Under the pieces are notes generated by a model. The model saw nothing but the letters and a program-made list of their open reading frames with translations, was not told the DNA's origin and did no database searches. Position numbers and translations under genes: made by a program. Shown here piece by piece: positions 1-8,107 of a DNA stretch of 60,112 nucleotides. Source of the stretch: an uncultured Rickettsiales bacterium (GTDB lineage: Bacteria > Pseudomonadota > Alphaproteobacteria > Rickettsiales > Deianiraeaceae); NCBI GenBank assembly GCA_905480015.1, contig CAJQOT010000007.1:1-60112 (forward strand), written 5' to 3'. Within the stretch, counting starts at the first letter, position 1. Each line of letters begins with the position of its first letter.

Positions 1-62
1 TCTTCCATTTCTTGCAAAGCAACTTTGTAGTCGATAGGTTTATCACTAATTTTGAACTCCAT
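1..62 (-). CDS. lipB: Octanoyltransferase LipB, N-terminal fragment (cut by window edge)
   Basis: Only the first 20 codons are in the window, running off its left edge. They read MEFKISDKPIDYKVALQEME, matching the usual LipB N-terminus (a short strand, then a P-(I/V)-D-Y-x-x-A-L-x-x-M-E stretch). LipB moves octanoyl groups from acyl carrier protein to lipoyl domains of 2-oxoacid dehydrogenases, consistent with an lpd gene elsewhere in the window. The start codon lies one base after the fabH stop on the same strand, so the two genes are probably cotranscribed. The call rests on a short segment plus context. Confidence 0.6.
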   Translation of the reverse strand, partial: MEFKISDKPIDYKVALQEME

Positions 63-63
63 T

Positions 64-1011
64 TTAATATTTTAAAGCTATACCGCCCCAAGTGAGCCCA
101 CCGCCAAGTGCCTCTAAAATCACGATATCACCCTTCTTAAACTTTGCCTGCTCCTCCCAAATAGCAAGAGGTATTGTCGCAGATGATGTATTTGCATGTT
201 TATGAATTGTTTTGATAAATTTCTCCTCTGGAATGTCCATCTTCTTTGCAATTGCGTCAAGAATTCTCGCGTTTGCTTGGTGTGGAACAATAAAGTCAAT
301 GTTTTCCTTTGTCATGTTTGCCTTTTCTAATATTTCTAAAATAGACGCATACATTTTAGAGACCGCATGTTTGAAGACATCCTGCCCTTTCATTGTCAAT
401 AGTCCAGTTCCTTGCTGTGAAACTCCACCGCTTGTTTGAAGCATTTCCTGATGTGTACCATCGGAGTGCAAAGAACAAGTAATAATTTGGCTTTCATCGT
501 CTCCTTCTTCAAGAATACACGAACCAGCACCGTCTCCAAATAAAACGCAAGTTGTGCGGTCGGAAAAATCTAAAATACGAGATAGTGTATCCGCACCAAT
601 TACTAAAATTGACTTCGCAATTCCAGACTGAATTAAAGCATTTGCATTTGTTACGGCATATACAAACCCCGCACACACCGCCTGTATATCAAAGGCAAAA
701 TTTGATGAAATTCCACGCTCTTTTAACTTTCTTTGCAAAATACACGCCGTTGAAGGGAATGTTAAATCTGGAGTTGTTGTTGCTACAATAACGCCATCAA
801 CATGATACCTACCCTTAAGTGAAATTAAAGCAGAATTTAATGCTAAATCAGAAGTATATTGACCATCTTTTGCAAAAAATCTTTTTGTGATTCCAGTCCT
901 TTGAACAATCCATTCATCACTTGTGTCAACAAATTGTTGCATATCTTGATTTGTCAGAAATCGTTCAGGTAGATACCCACCCCAAGAACTCACCTTAACT
1001 TTCTTTTGCAT
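64..1011 (-). CDS. fabH: Beta-ketoacyl-ACP synthase III (FabH)
   Basis: FabH starts type II fatty-acid synthesis by condensing acetyl-CoA with malonyl-ACP in the cytosol. The 315-residue length is typical. The thiolase-fold catalytic triad is visible: Cys113 in AVCAGFVYA, His244 in VPHQANARI and Asn274 in KHANTSSA. The C-terminal GGGLTWG glycine-rich motif is also present, as is the N-terminal DEWIVQRTGI signature. The ATG start follows an A/T-rich leader of about 140 bases with no overlapping gene. It sits directly upstream of lipB on the minus strand with a one-base gap, so they likely share a transcript. This is a confident family assignment. Confidence 0.95.
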   Translation of the reverse strand: MQKKVKVSSWGGYLPERFLTNQDMQQFVDTSDEWIVQRTGITKRFFAKDGQYTSDLALNSALISLKGRYHVDGVIVATTTPDLTFPSTACILQRKLKERGISSNFAFDIQAVCAGFVYAVTNANALIQSGIAKSILVIGADTLSRILDFSDRTTCVLFGDGAGSCILEEGDDESQIITCSLHSDGTHQEMLQTSGGVSQQGTGLLTMKGQDVFKHAVSKMYASILEILEKANMTKENIDFIVPHQANARILDAIAKKMDIPEEKFIKTIHKHANTSSATIPLAIWEEQAKFKKGDIVILEALGGGLTWGGIALKY

Positions 1012-1155
1012 TTATTGCGTTTAATTTGACTATATAAAACTTTAAAAAGTTCAAAATACAAGTGGAAATTTCAATATTACAACAATAATACTCATTATTA
1101 ATAAAATTATATGTTGATTAATATCAATGTACTCATCAGTGTTAATTAAAAATAT

Positions 1156-1872
1156 ATGTCAAAGGTGATGTCAAAAGGTGATAAATCCACACTTGCACAC
1201 TTTCTTGACCTTAAATCCCTTATAATACACCTGATATTAGTATTTATTATATCATTTAGTATTTGCCATTACTATGCACCAATTATCATCAATACATTGC
1301 AATTACGCCTTCTTCCTAATTTATCACTTCATTATTTTTCTATTATAGAGCCATTTTTTCTTAAAATTAAAATTTCAGGAATATGCGGAACAATTTTTTG
1401 CATACCTATATTAATTTTGAGAATTACCGTCTACATTATTCCGACGGTCACAAAGAAGCTAGCACTCATAATGCAGTCAATTATTATGTGTATTTTATAT
1501 GTATGTGGAATTATCACGGCATTTTATTTTGTCATACCAAGCATTGTTAATGTACTAATAAATTCCGCACACAATAACATTGCGTTCACACTAAGTGCAA
1601 GCTCGTTTTTTAGTATGGTGACAATAATTATTCTTCTTTTTGGCATAATACTTAATATTCCAATTGTAATTTTCTTACTTCTAAACCATAAAATTTTGAC
1701 AATTCAAAAAATGAAAAAATTTCGCAAACCATACCTTATTGTTAGCTTTATCATTGGAGCCGCCGTCACACCTCCTGATGTACTCAGCCAAATAATTGTT
1801 GGCGTGTTACTTGTATCTTTATTTGAAATGAGCATTATTTGTTTTTCTTTATGCAAAAATACAAAGGAATAA
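1156..1872 (+). CDS. tatC: Sec-independent protein translocase TatC
   Basis: TatC is the multispanning receptor of the twin-arginine system, which exports folded proteins across the inner membrane. The 238-residue protein has about six hydrophobic segments. It keeps the family landmarks: an N-terminal HFLDLKS stretch corresponding to HL-x-ELR, the SIIEPFFLKIKIS loop corresponding to the conserved F-x-x-x-E-x-F region, and TPPDVLSQ before the last helices, ending in a (F/Y)E motif. The sequence is divergent and very Ile/Leu-rich, as expected in an AT-rich genome. A second in-frame ATG four codons later could be the true start. The 3' end overlaps truA by 22 bases, so the two are coupled. No tatA or tatB is visible in the window. 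Confidence 0.87.
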   Translation: MSKVMSKGDKSTLAHFLDLKSLIIHLILVFIISFSICHYYAPIIINTLQLRLLPNLSLHYFSIIEPFFLKIKISGICGTIFCIPILILRITVYIIPTVTKKLALIMQSIIMCILYVCGIITAFYFVIPSIVNVLINSAHNNIAFTLSASSFFSMVTIIILLFGIILNIPIVIFLLLNHKILTIQKMKKFRKPYLIVSFIIGAAVTPPDVLSQIIVGVLLVSLFEMSIICFSLCKNTKE

Positions 1873-2597
1873 TTGAATACGACGGAAGTAAATACTTCGG
1901 TATGCAAAAACAAATTGGAATACCAACTATTCAAAATGCAATCGAAAATGCACTGTCTAAATTTACTGGGGAAGTAAGCAAAACAATTGACTACTGTGGC
2001 AGAACAGACGCAGGCGTTCACGCATTTGGGCAAGTGATTCACTTTGAAGCCCCACAAAAGCCAATAGAACAAGTTCTAAAAGGCGTTAATTATTTTTTAA
2101 ACACACAAAACGAGGCAATATCTATTAAACACATTGCAGAGGTGACGCTTAATTTTCATTCACGATTTTCGTGTATAGGTAGAGAATATAAATATTACAT
2201 CTACAACCACCCAGTTCGTAGCCCAATATTTAACAAAAAAATGCACCACATTTCACAAAATATTAACATTGCCAACATGCACAAAGCCAAGCAATTTCTT
2301 ATTGGGAAACACGACTTTTCATCTTTCCGTGGGAAGGCATGTCAGGCACTCTCCCCTATTAAAACAGTAGACTTCATAAATATCTCACAACCATTAGAAA
2401 ATATTATTGAAATTCACATTGGAGCAAAATCCTTCCTGTATAAAATGGTAAGAAACATTACAGGAGCATTAATATATGCAGGCATCAACCGCATTAAACC
2501 TGAAGAAATACCAAATATTTTAGCACAAAAAGATATCAACGCCCTGCCATACACCGCACCCGCACATGGTCTTTACTTTTGTAAGGCATTGTATTAA
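1851..2597 (+). CDS. truA: tRNA pseudouridine synthase A (TruA)
   Basis: TruA makes pseudouridine at positions 38-40 of the tRNA anticodon arm. The catalytic aspartate lies in GRTDAGVHAFGQV, and the start YKGIIEYDGSKYFGMQ is the usual first strand of the fold. The C-terminal half keeps FLYKMVRNITGAL (family motif F-L-x-x-M-V-R-x-x-x-G). I chose the ATG at 1851 over a TTG at 1839 because it begins immediately before the conserved YxGxxxYDG segment; this gives 248 residues, normal for the family. It overlaps the tatC 3' end, which indicates cotranscription. Confidence 0.95.
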   Translation: MQKYKGIIEYDGSKYFGMQKQIGIPTIQNAIENALSKFTGEVSKTIDYCGRTDAGVHAFGQVIHFEAPQKPIEQVLKGVNYFLNTQNEAISIKHIAEVTLNFHSRFSCIGREYKYYIYNHPVRSPIFNKKMHHISQNINIANMHKAKQFLIGKHDFSSFRGKACQALSPIKTVDFINISQPLENIIEIHIGAKSFLYKMVRNITGALIYAGINRIKPEEIPNILAQKDINALPYTAPAHGLYFCKALY

Positions 2598-2984
2598 AAC
2601 CATATCTTGAACATATTTTTTACAAGATCTTTCTGTGAATTACAAGGCGATGCTTACTAAATACACGCCTGCTATCAACAGGTAAATTTCTTTATAGCAT
2701 TTTATAATCTTTTTTAAGAAATATGTGTTTTTTTAATGAAAAAAGGGGGTTATTTAGCGTAATTATGGCAAAATATCTCACTACTCATAGGGTATTGAAA
2801 AATTTATAAAATATACATCGTGCTTTTATTGGTTATTGCAGTTAAAAAAGCAAATTGCTTCCTTAAAAATTTAATCTGCTCCACTTAAAGAAATAGATAT
2901 ATAAAGAAAAACTCATGAATTTATTGTTATGCAATTCATAGCTAAAGAAAAAATACAAAAGAACTCACGTCGGAGATACATGGT
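2598..2984. other. Intergenic stretch between truA and the phage-like module
   Basis: About 390 A/T-rich bases with no convincing gene. They hold one copy of a 20-base dispersed repeat (2777-2796, minus orientation) and a short Met-initiated reading frame (2929-3030, 33 codons) with arginine-rich content that I do not believe. No tRNA or clear terminator was seen. It marks the left border of the phage-derived holin and lysozyme genes. Confidence 0.5.
2777..2796 (-). repeat. Dispersed 20-base repeat, copy 1
   Basis: On the minus strand this reads AATACCCTATGAGTAGTGAG, identical over 20 bases to copies at 11820-11839 and 26167-26186. All three are intergenic with A/T-rich flanks. It is not a perfect palindrome. 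The function is unknown. Confidence 0.8.
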
Positions 2985-3050
2985 ATGCAAGAAGGTCTGT
3001 CAACTCAGACAAGTGAACTCAAAGAATTAATTATTAAGAATAAATTATGA
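2985..3050 (+). CDS. Short ORF overlapping the holin-like start (phage module)
   Basis: A 21-codon frame (MQEGLSTQTSELKELIIKNK and one more residue) ends in TGA that overlaps the downstream ATG as ATGA, the pattern of translational coupling. The frame stays open upstream to 2946, adding 13 codons without another start, so it may be the tail of a degraded larger gene. The peptide is helical and charged. There is no family recognition. It may be only a coupling leader or a gene remnant. Confidence 0.3.
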   Translation: MQEGLSTQTSELKELIIKNKL

Positions 3051-3622
3051 TACTAGGTTCAATAGCAGGAATACTTGGAGGTGTAGCCAAAGATGCAATA
3101 CTTACAGTAAAAGAGTACAAGGAAAAGAAAGAGGATAGAAGACATGAAATTGCACTTGAAAATGTTCGCAGTGAAAATAAGATTAAGGAGGCCGATGCTG
3201 GCTTTTTAGAGCAGAAAGAAAAAACTAAACAGTCGGAATTTAACCTTAAAACAGAATGGCAAAAAACCCACGGAATTAAAGCAGAAAGTGATGCCGATAT
3301 ACAAAGATCAAATCAAAAAACAGAGGCAGTTAGGTTTAAAGCTCTCACCAATGCAACATCGTACATTGCAAAAGAAACAAATAACAAAATAGTTCAAATT
3401 ATACACGGCATTATTAATATATTCATTGGCACAACAAGACCCATAATAACATATGCATTTATGTACTTTGTGTGGCATATATATAACACAAGCGATGTAG
3501 AAAAAGTATATATTGTCACAAGCTTACTGGAAGCTTTTGGTGCGGTTGTTTCCTTTTGGTTTTACGACAGAGGGATTAAAAGTGTTAGAGAAATTGGGAT
3601 TGTAAAAAAAAAGTCCATATAG
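3047..3622 (+). CDS. Phage holin-like membrane protein
   Basis: This is a 191-residue protein. The N-terminus is short and Gly/Ala-rich (GSIAGILGGVAKDAI). A long charged, coiled-coil-prone region rich in Lys/Glu/Gln follows at about residues 20-105. Two membrane segments close the protein: one around TRPIITYAFMYFVWHIY and one around AFGAVVSFWFYDRGIK. The R-P-x-x-T-Y entry and the S-F-W-F-x-x-R exit are typical of tailed-phage holin-like proteins, which let endolysin reach the cell wall. The ATG overlaps the preceding short ORF as ATGA. The last codons read GTA AAA AAA AAG, an A-rich slippery string, and a lysozyme follows in the -1 frame. The family label is by pattern and context; holins have little sequence conservation. 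Confidence 0.6.
   Translation: MILGSIAGILGGVAKDAILTVKEYKEKKEDRRHEIALENVRSENKIKEADAGFLEQKEKTKQSEFNLKTEWQKTHGIKAESDADIQRSNQKTEAVRFKALTNATSYIAKETNNKIVQIIHGIINIFIGTTRPIITYAFMYFVWHIYNTSDVEKVYIVTSLLEAFGAVVSFWFYDRGIKSVREIGIVKKKSI
3604..3613 (+). promoter_or_regulatory. Candidate -1 ribosomal frameshift site (nine A then G)
   Basis: In the holin frame the codons are GTA AAA AAA AAG. This contains the heptamer A-AAA-AAG, the most efficient bacterial -1 slippery sequence (used by dnaX and IS3-type elements). A -1 slip here leaves the holin frame nine bases before its TAG and enters the lysozyme frame, which has no usual start codon of its own. A GGGA at 3596-3599 could act as a weak stimulatory Shine-Dalgarno. 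The alternatives are transcriptional slippage on the A tract, a real decay mutation, or an assembly indel. Confidence 0.5.
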
Positions 3623-4083
3623 AGCGGGAAGTTGATAATGCATTTTTACAAGCAATTTGTCTAATCAAAAAATTTGAGGGATTAAGATTAAAATCTTATA
3701 AATGCTCCGCTAATGTTTGGACTATTGGGTATGGTAACACTTCTTATTTAAATGGTTTTGATGATCCTCAGAATGTTATAATTTCAAAAGAAAAAGCTGA
3801 GGAATTGATATTACATAATGCTAAAGAATACTATGATTGCGTTGTTGAAAAGGTTGGTGATGTTTGCAATTCTAACCAAATTATATCTCTGACTTCACTG
3901 TGTTTTAATATTGGCGTGAATGCTTTTTGCAGGTCAACTCTTTTGAAAGTTGCAAAGAAGAATCCTCATAATTTTCCTGAAATAGAAAAACAGTTTATGC
4001 GTTGGATTTATGCCGATGGGAGTGTTAATATGGGGCTGAGAAAAAGGAGGGAGGAGGAAGTTAAAATATATCGTGAACTTTAG
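3607..4083 (+). CDS. Phage-type lysozyme (GH24), in the -1 frame behind the holin gene
   Basis: The enzyme cleaves the glycan strands of peptidoglycan. The frame reads FEGLRLKSYKCSANVWTIGY, then FNIGVNAFCRSTLL, QFMRWIYADG and GLRKRREEE, a full GH24 (P1/P22-type) lysozyme. The active-site spacing is E-8 residues-C-5 residues-T, with Cys where T4 lysozyme has Asp, as in P1 Lyz-type endolysins. The frame is open from 3589, but there is no ATG, GTG or TTG before the catalytic Glu. The first TTG, at 3805, would delete the active site. Expression therefore needs a -1 shift from the holin frame (a fusion of roughly 345 residues), an unusual ATA/ATT start, or it is a pseudogene. In a fusion the holin helices would anchor the lysozyme in the membrane. 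Confidence 0.7.
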   Translation, partial: KKVHIEREVDNAFLQAICLIKKFEGLRLKSYKCSANVWTIGYGNTSYLNGFDDPQNVIISKEKAEELILHNAKEYYDCVVEKVGDVCNSNQIISLTSLCFNIGVNAFCRSTLLKVAKKNPHNFPEIEKQFMRWIYADGSVNMGLRKRREEEVKIYREL

Positions 4084-4256
4084 TTGAAAAACCACCACAC
4101 GACCTTCCCAATACTTCTTTTCTTTTTTAAAATTAACATAAGTATTATTTTTATTTGATATATAGATAGGGATTTACCAGTTATATGGTAAAATAATGTT
4201 TGATTTTTCTAAAATTTTGTTTAAGGTAACAAATATAATTGTTTTATTGCATTGCT

Positions 4257-4775
4257 ATGGATATATCACGAATTTCCTGTGGGAAAAGCTTTCCTCAAAA
4301 TATTAATGTTGTTATAGAAATTCCAGCAAATTCACCTGGTGTAAAGTACGAGTTTTGCAAAGATTCTGGCGCACTATTTGTCGATAGATTTCTGCAAACA
4401 CCAATGCATTATCCTGCAAACTATGGATTTGTGCCAAATACTCTTTCTGGCGATGGCGATCCCATTGATGTTTTAGTGGTGTCGAAGTATAATCTTACCC
4501 CTGGGTCAGTCATCGAAGCAAAGCCTATTGGTGTTTTAATAACACAAGATGAAAAAGGAATGGATGAAAAAATTATTGCAGTACCTTCTAACGCTGTTAG
4601 TGCAGAGTATATCAATATTAATAATATTGATGATTTACCACAATTAACACGAGATCAAATACAGCATTTTTTTGAGCATTATAAAGATTTAGAAAGTGGA
4701 AAATTTGTAAAAGTGGAAAATTTTCTAGGTGCCGTGGAGGCGAAAGAAATTCTAGTAAAATCAATGCAAACTTAA
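4257..4775 (+). CDS. ppa: Inorganic pyrophosphatase (family I)
   Basis: This soluble enzyme hydrolyses pyrophosphate and drives biosynthetic reactions forward. The 172 residues contain the family I signature GDGDPIDVLVV, whose aspartates bind metal. They also contain the N-terminal IEIPANSPGVKYEF and the HYPANYGFVPNT segment. The ATG at 4257 is preferred to an in-frame TTG at 4239, since family members begin only a few residues before the IEIP strand. The gene stands alone: a stretch of about 170 bases separates it from the phage module, with a possible weak hairpin (arms AATACTT and AAGTATT) after the lysozyme. The downstream neighbour is convergent. Confidence 0.95.
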   Translation: MDISRISCGKSFPQNINVVIEIPANSPGVKYEFCKDSGALFVDRFLQTPMHYPANYGFVPNTLSGDGDPIDVLVVSKYNLTPGSVIEAKPIGVLITQDEKGMDEKIIAVPSNAVSAEYININNIDDLPQLTRDQIQHFFEHYKDLESGKFVKVENFLGAVEAKEILVKSMQT

Positions 4776-4938
4776 CAAGAATACATCAATATATATTTAC
4801 ACTAGCACGGCATCTTTAAAGCAGAGAATAAAAATATATTCTAGACCACTAAAGAACAAGGTAGGCATAACGCAAAATATCTATATCATTCTTATACTTT
4901 GTGAGTTTTACGACGGCTGTGGTAAAAGTGTATACTTT

Positions 4939-5532
4939 CTAAAGTAATATATTAATTTCTTTAATTAACTGCTTTTTGCTCAGTTTTTTTACCTCTTTAG
5001 AGTTTACAAACACACTTGGAGTTCCGCGTATTGATAACACCTTGCCATACTCAAACACACGGCTAGCAATACTTTTTTCATTAACATTGTTAACGCATTT
5101 TTTATCAATTTTAGTAAGAGAAAGCAATGACTCTATATATTTTTTATCTGCAAGAAGAATGCTCTGATTTTTGTATATTTGTAATATTGTCTCTATTTTA
5201 TTTTTAGAACATTGCACGACCTTTGTTGCAAATAATGCACGCTTGTCTAGTGGGAATTCTTTGTGAACGAAGGAAATTTTACCACTATCAATGTATTCAA
5301 GTAGCAATGGAAAAATTTCGGTGTAAAATCTTGCACAATGTACACATGAATATGAATCAAAAACTACAACTTTAACATTTGCATTCTTATTGCCAAGAAC
5401 AAGCTCTCCACTCAATGGATTCAACAACTCTTCCTTCGAGTGGAATTCTTGTGCATTACGCAAAGACACATGAAGATTTGATTTTGCAAAAACTATTAAT
5501 GGCAACAATGCAATGGCAATCAATATCCTCAT
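4939..5532 (-). CDS. DsbA-like periplasmic thiol oxidoreductase
   Basis: The protein has a cleavable signal peptide (MRILIAIALLPLIVFAKS). A thioredoxin-fold DsbA/DsbG-type domain follows with the active-site motif Cys63-Val-His-Cys66 in DSYSCVHCARFY and a cis-proline in GTPSVFVN. It likely introduces or isomerises disulfides in exported proteins; cysteine-rich exported proteins occur elsewhere in this window. I used the ATG at 5532 rather than the TTG at 5544 because it begins the signal peptide directly. It lies 16 bases downstream of pnp on the same strand, so cotranscription is likely. At 197 residues it matches the rickettsial DsbA-like family. Whether it acts as oxidase or isomerase cannot be told. 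Confidence 0.85.
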   Translation of the reverse strand: MRILIAIALLPLIVFAKSNLHVSLRNAQEFHSKEELLNPLSGELVLGNKNANVKVVVFDSYSCVHCARFYTEIFPLLLEYIDSGKISFVHKEFPLDKRALFATKVVQCSKNKIETILQIYKNQSILLADKKYIESLLSLTKIDKKCVNNVNEKSIASRVFEYGKVLSIRGTPSVFVNSKEVKKLSKKQLIKEINILL

Positions 5533-5548
5533 ACTTGTAATCAATAAA

Positions 5549-7669
5549 TTAACGCTGTGTTAAAAGATGTGATATATCTTTGCCTGTTTCTTGGTCTACG
5601 GATTTCATGCTTAATTTAATTCTATTGCCGTCATCATGAAGAACTTTTACAAACACTGAATTTCCCTCTGTGACAACATCTGAAACAGAATCAACACGGC
5701 TATCGCAAAGTTCGCTAATATGCACTAAACCTGTTTTACCACGCATAAACTCTACAATTGCACCATGTTCAATAACCTTTACTACACTACCTTTGTGTAT
5801 TGATCCTACTTCTGCATCAAAAGCATGGCTTCCAACCATAGAATATGCCATATCAATCGCTTCTTGTGAATTAGAGAAAATTGATACAATACCATCATCT
5901 GCAATTTCAACTGTTGCACCAGATGTAGCACATATATCTTTAATAACACTTCCACCTTGCCCAATAACTGCACGAATTTTTTCTTTTCTAATTTGAAAAG
6001 ATTTAATTTTTGGAGCAGTTTCTGCAACATTTTTTGAAGATTCAGATATAACTGCATCCATTTTATCTAAAATGAACAACCTTCCTTCTTCTGCTTGCTT
6101 TATTGCGTCACCAAGAATTTGCACAGTAATTCCGGTGATTTTAATATCCATTTGCAAAGCAGTTAAACCATTCCTTGTACCTGCAACTTTGAAATCCATA
6201 TCACCAAGGTGGTCTTCATCTCCCATGATATCCGAAAGAACTGCGTAGTTATCTCCATCCTTTACAAGCCCCATAGCAATACCAGAAACAGACCCTTTAG
6301 TTGGAACTCCGCCTGACATCAATGCAAGACTTGTTCCACACACCGTTGCCATTGAAGAAGAACCATTTGATTCAAGAACTTCCGATACAACTCTTTTTGT
6401 ATATGGAAAATCTTTTTTCTCTGGTAAAATATTAACAATTGCTTTTTTTGCAAGGTTTCCATGGCCAATTTCCCTTCTTCCTGGTCCCATCATACGAGCA
6501 ACCTCACCCACTGAAAATCCTGGAAAATTATAATGAAGCATAAAGTCATCTTTTGAAAATGATGAAACAGAATCTAGCATTTGTTCATCAGATGAACTAC
6601 CAAGCGTAAGAACCGCAAGCGCTTGTGTTTCACCTCTTGTAAACAATGCTGAACCGTGTGTCAATGCAAGTGGGCTAATATCTATTGATATTGGTCGAAC
6701 TTCATTTAATTTTCTGCCATCAATACGAATTTTCTCTTTAAGTACCTTTGCACGCACATATTCTTTTTCAACACTATGAAAAGCCTTAATAATTGTAGAT
6801 TTCTCAATGTCTGTTGTACTTTCTGTAACAAATTTTTCTTTTACCTTTTCTTTGGCATTTGCAAGAGCCGTTGTTCTTTCTTGCTTTGCTTTAATTGCAA
6901 AGGCAGACTGAACATCTTCAAGGATGAAATCTTTTATTTCTTTGTTTATTGTGGAATTATCTTCTGTAGGTAAAACAAACCTTTCATTTGCAATAGGTTT
7001 GGAGAATTTCTCAATGAAGTTGGTTAAGTCTCCAATTGCACTAAGGCTGTACTCAATTGCTTCTATCACCTTATTATTGGGAAGTTCTTTAATTTCCGAT
7101 TCTACCATTAGAATGGAGTCTTTTGTTCCAGCGACAAATATATCAAGTTTTTCTTCACTTGGTATAGAGTTAGCATTATTAATATAAAATTCATCATTTT
7201 TTATTCCCACTCTGACACCTGCAATTGTTGTGTTAATTGGAGCACCCGCAAGTTTAATGGCAGCAACGGCACCAATCATAGCAGGTATATCCGTCGCAGA
7301 GTATTCATCGTAAGACATTACTGTGCAAATCACTTGTATTTCATTGTTAAAATTTGCATCAAATAATGGGCGAATTGAACGATCAATTAAACGGGAAGTT
7401 AATACTTCTCTATCTGAAGGCTTGGCTTCTCTTTTAAGGAAACCACCTGGGATTTTACCGTTTGCATAAAATTTTTCTTGATACACAACCATCAATGGAA
7501 GGAAATCGCATGTGGAGTTTAGGTCTTTTTTATAACACACTGTACATAAAACTTGTGTTTTACCAAATGTTACCATTACGGCACCGTCTGCTTGGCGTGC
7601 CATTTTTCCAGTTTCGAGTGTTAATTGCTTTCCATGAAAATCTATTGTTTCACTCTGAATATTAAACAT
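5549..7669 (-). CDS. pnp: Polyribonucleotide nucleotidyltransferase (PNPase)
   Basis: PNPase degrades RNA 3' to 5' by phosphorolysis and works in the RNA degradosome. The 706-residue protein has two RNase PH-like domains, a KH domain (IGQGGSVIKDI) and an S1 domain (GSVVKVIEHGAIVEF and GLVHISEL). The second core carries the metal-binding aspartates in SDIMGDEDHLGDMDFKVAGT. The ATG at 7669 is chosen over an upstream in-frame start at 7723 because it begins directly at the conserved MFNIQ segment and gives the standard length. No rpsO is seen upstream, unlike the usual rpsO-pnp pair. The DsbA-like gene follows closely. RNase J is also encoded in this window. Confidence 0.97.
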   Translation of the reverse strand: MFNIQSETIDFHGKQLTLETGKMARQADGAVMVTFGKTQVLCTVCYKKDLNSTCDFLPLMVVYQEKFYANGKIPGGFLKREAKPSDREVLTSRLIDRSIRPLFDANFNNEIQVICTVMSYDEYSATDIPAMIGAVAAIKLAGAPINTTIAGVRVGIKNDEFYINNANSIPSEEKLDIFVAGTKDSILMVESEIKELPNNKVIEAIEYSLSAIGDLTNFIEKFSKPIANERFVLPTEDNSTINKEIKDFILEDVQSAFAIKAKQERTTALANAKEKVKEKFVTESTTDIEKSTIIKAFHSVEKEYVRAKVLKEKIRIDGRKLNEVRPISIDISPLALTHGSALFTRGETQALAVLTLGSSSDEQMLDSVSSFSKDDFMLHYNFPGFSVGEVARMMGPGRREIGHGNLAKKAIVNILPEKKDFPYTKRVVSEVLESNGSSSMATVCGTSLALMSGGVPTKGSVSGIAMGLVKDGDNYAVLSDIMGDEDHLGDMDFKVAGTRNGLTALQMDIKITGITVQILGDAIKQAEEGRLFILDKMDAVISESSKNVAETAPKIKSFQIRKEKIRAVIGQGGSVIKDICATSGATVEIADDGIVSIFSNSQEAIDMAYSMVGSHAFDAEVGSIHKGSVVKVIEHGAIVEFMRGKTGLVHISELCDSRVDSVSDVVTEGNSVFVKVLHDDGNRIKLSMKSVDQETGKDISHLLTQR

Positions 7670-7808
7670 ATCTATTATTAATTTGAATCTCTGCTTAAAT
7701 AAATGCAAAGATTTTAAAAGCAAGGGGAATTATTTACACTTTATAGAAAGTTATTGCATTGTAGGCAAATTTATGGTATAATTACACATAATTAATATGT
7801 TAATATTA

Positions 7809-7964
7809 TGCAAAATTCAAATGCGGGTGCACCACCTGTGACGCCACAAGATATAGTGGTACCAACACAAATGAAATCAGTACTACAAAAACCACTGGAC
7901 TCAATAAATGGGATAGTAGGGGATAAGAGCTACATTAGCATCATACCATTACTGGAAAATTTAA
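7809..7964 (+). CDS. Short ORF, probable 5' piece of a decaying gene
   Basis: The 51-residue frame starts MQNSNAGAPPVTPQDIVV and is rich in Pro, Gln and Ser. A different frame takes over a similar composition from about 7919 (DKSYISIIPLLENLITKV, then TAG at 7976-7978). That same frame stays open into the Ser/Lys repeat ORF at 8108. The simplest reading is one low-complexity gene broken by a frameshift and an amber codon. It could also be an unrelated short peptide. No family was recognised. Confidence 0.35.
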
Positions 7965-8107
7965 TAACAAAAGTATAGGTATTAGGGTATGAAGCAGGGC
8001 GCACACATACAGCAACCAATATTAGAAAACAGGATGTAACGGGTGAATCTCAAGAGAATGAGAATCATACTGCTAATGCATCTGTATGTATTGCAAAACA
8101 AGATGGT

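Noticed and set aside
2929-3030. 33-codon frame before the phage module
   Set aside because: Arg/Lys/Cys-rich without hydrophobic or helical pattern; it overlaps the better-supported coupled frame at 2985.
3805-4083. Lysozyme beginning at TTG 3805
   Set aside because: It would lack the catalytic Glu and the TIGYG motif, which are encoded upstream in the same frame.
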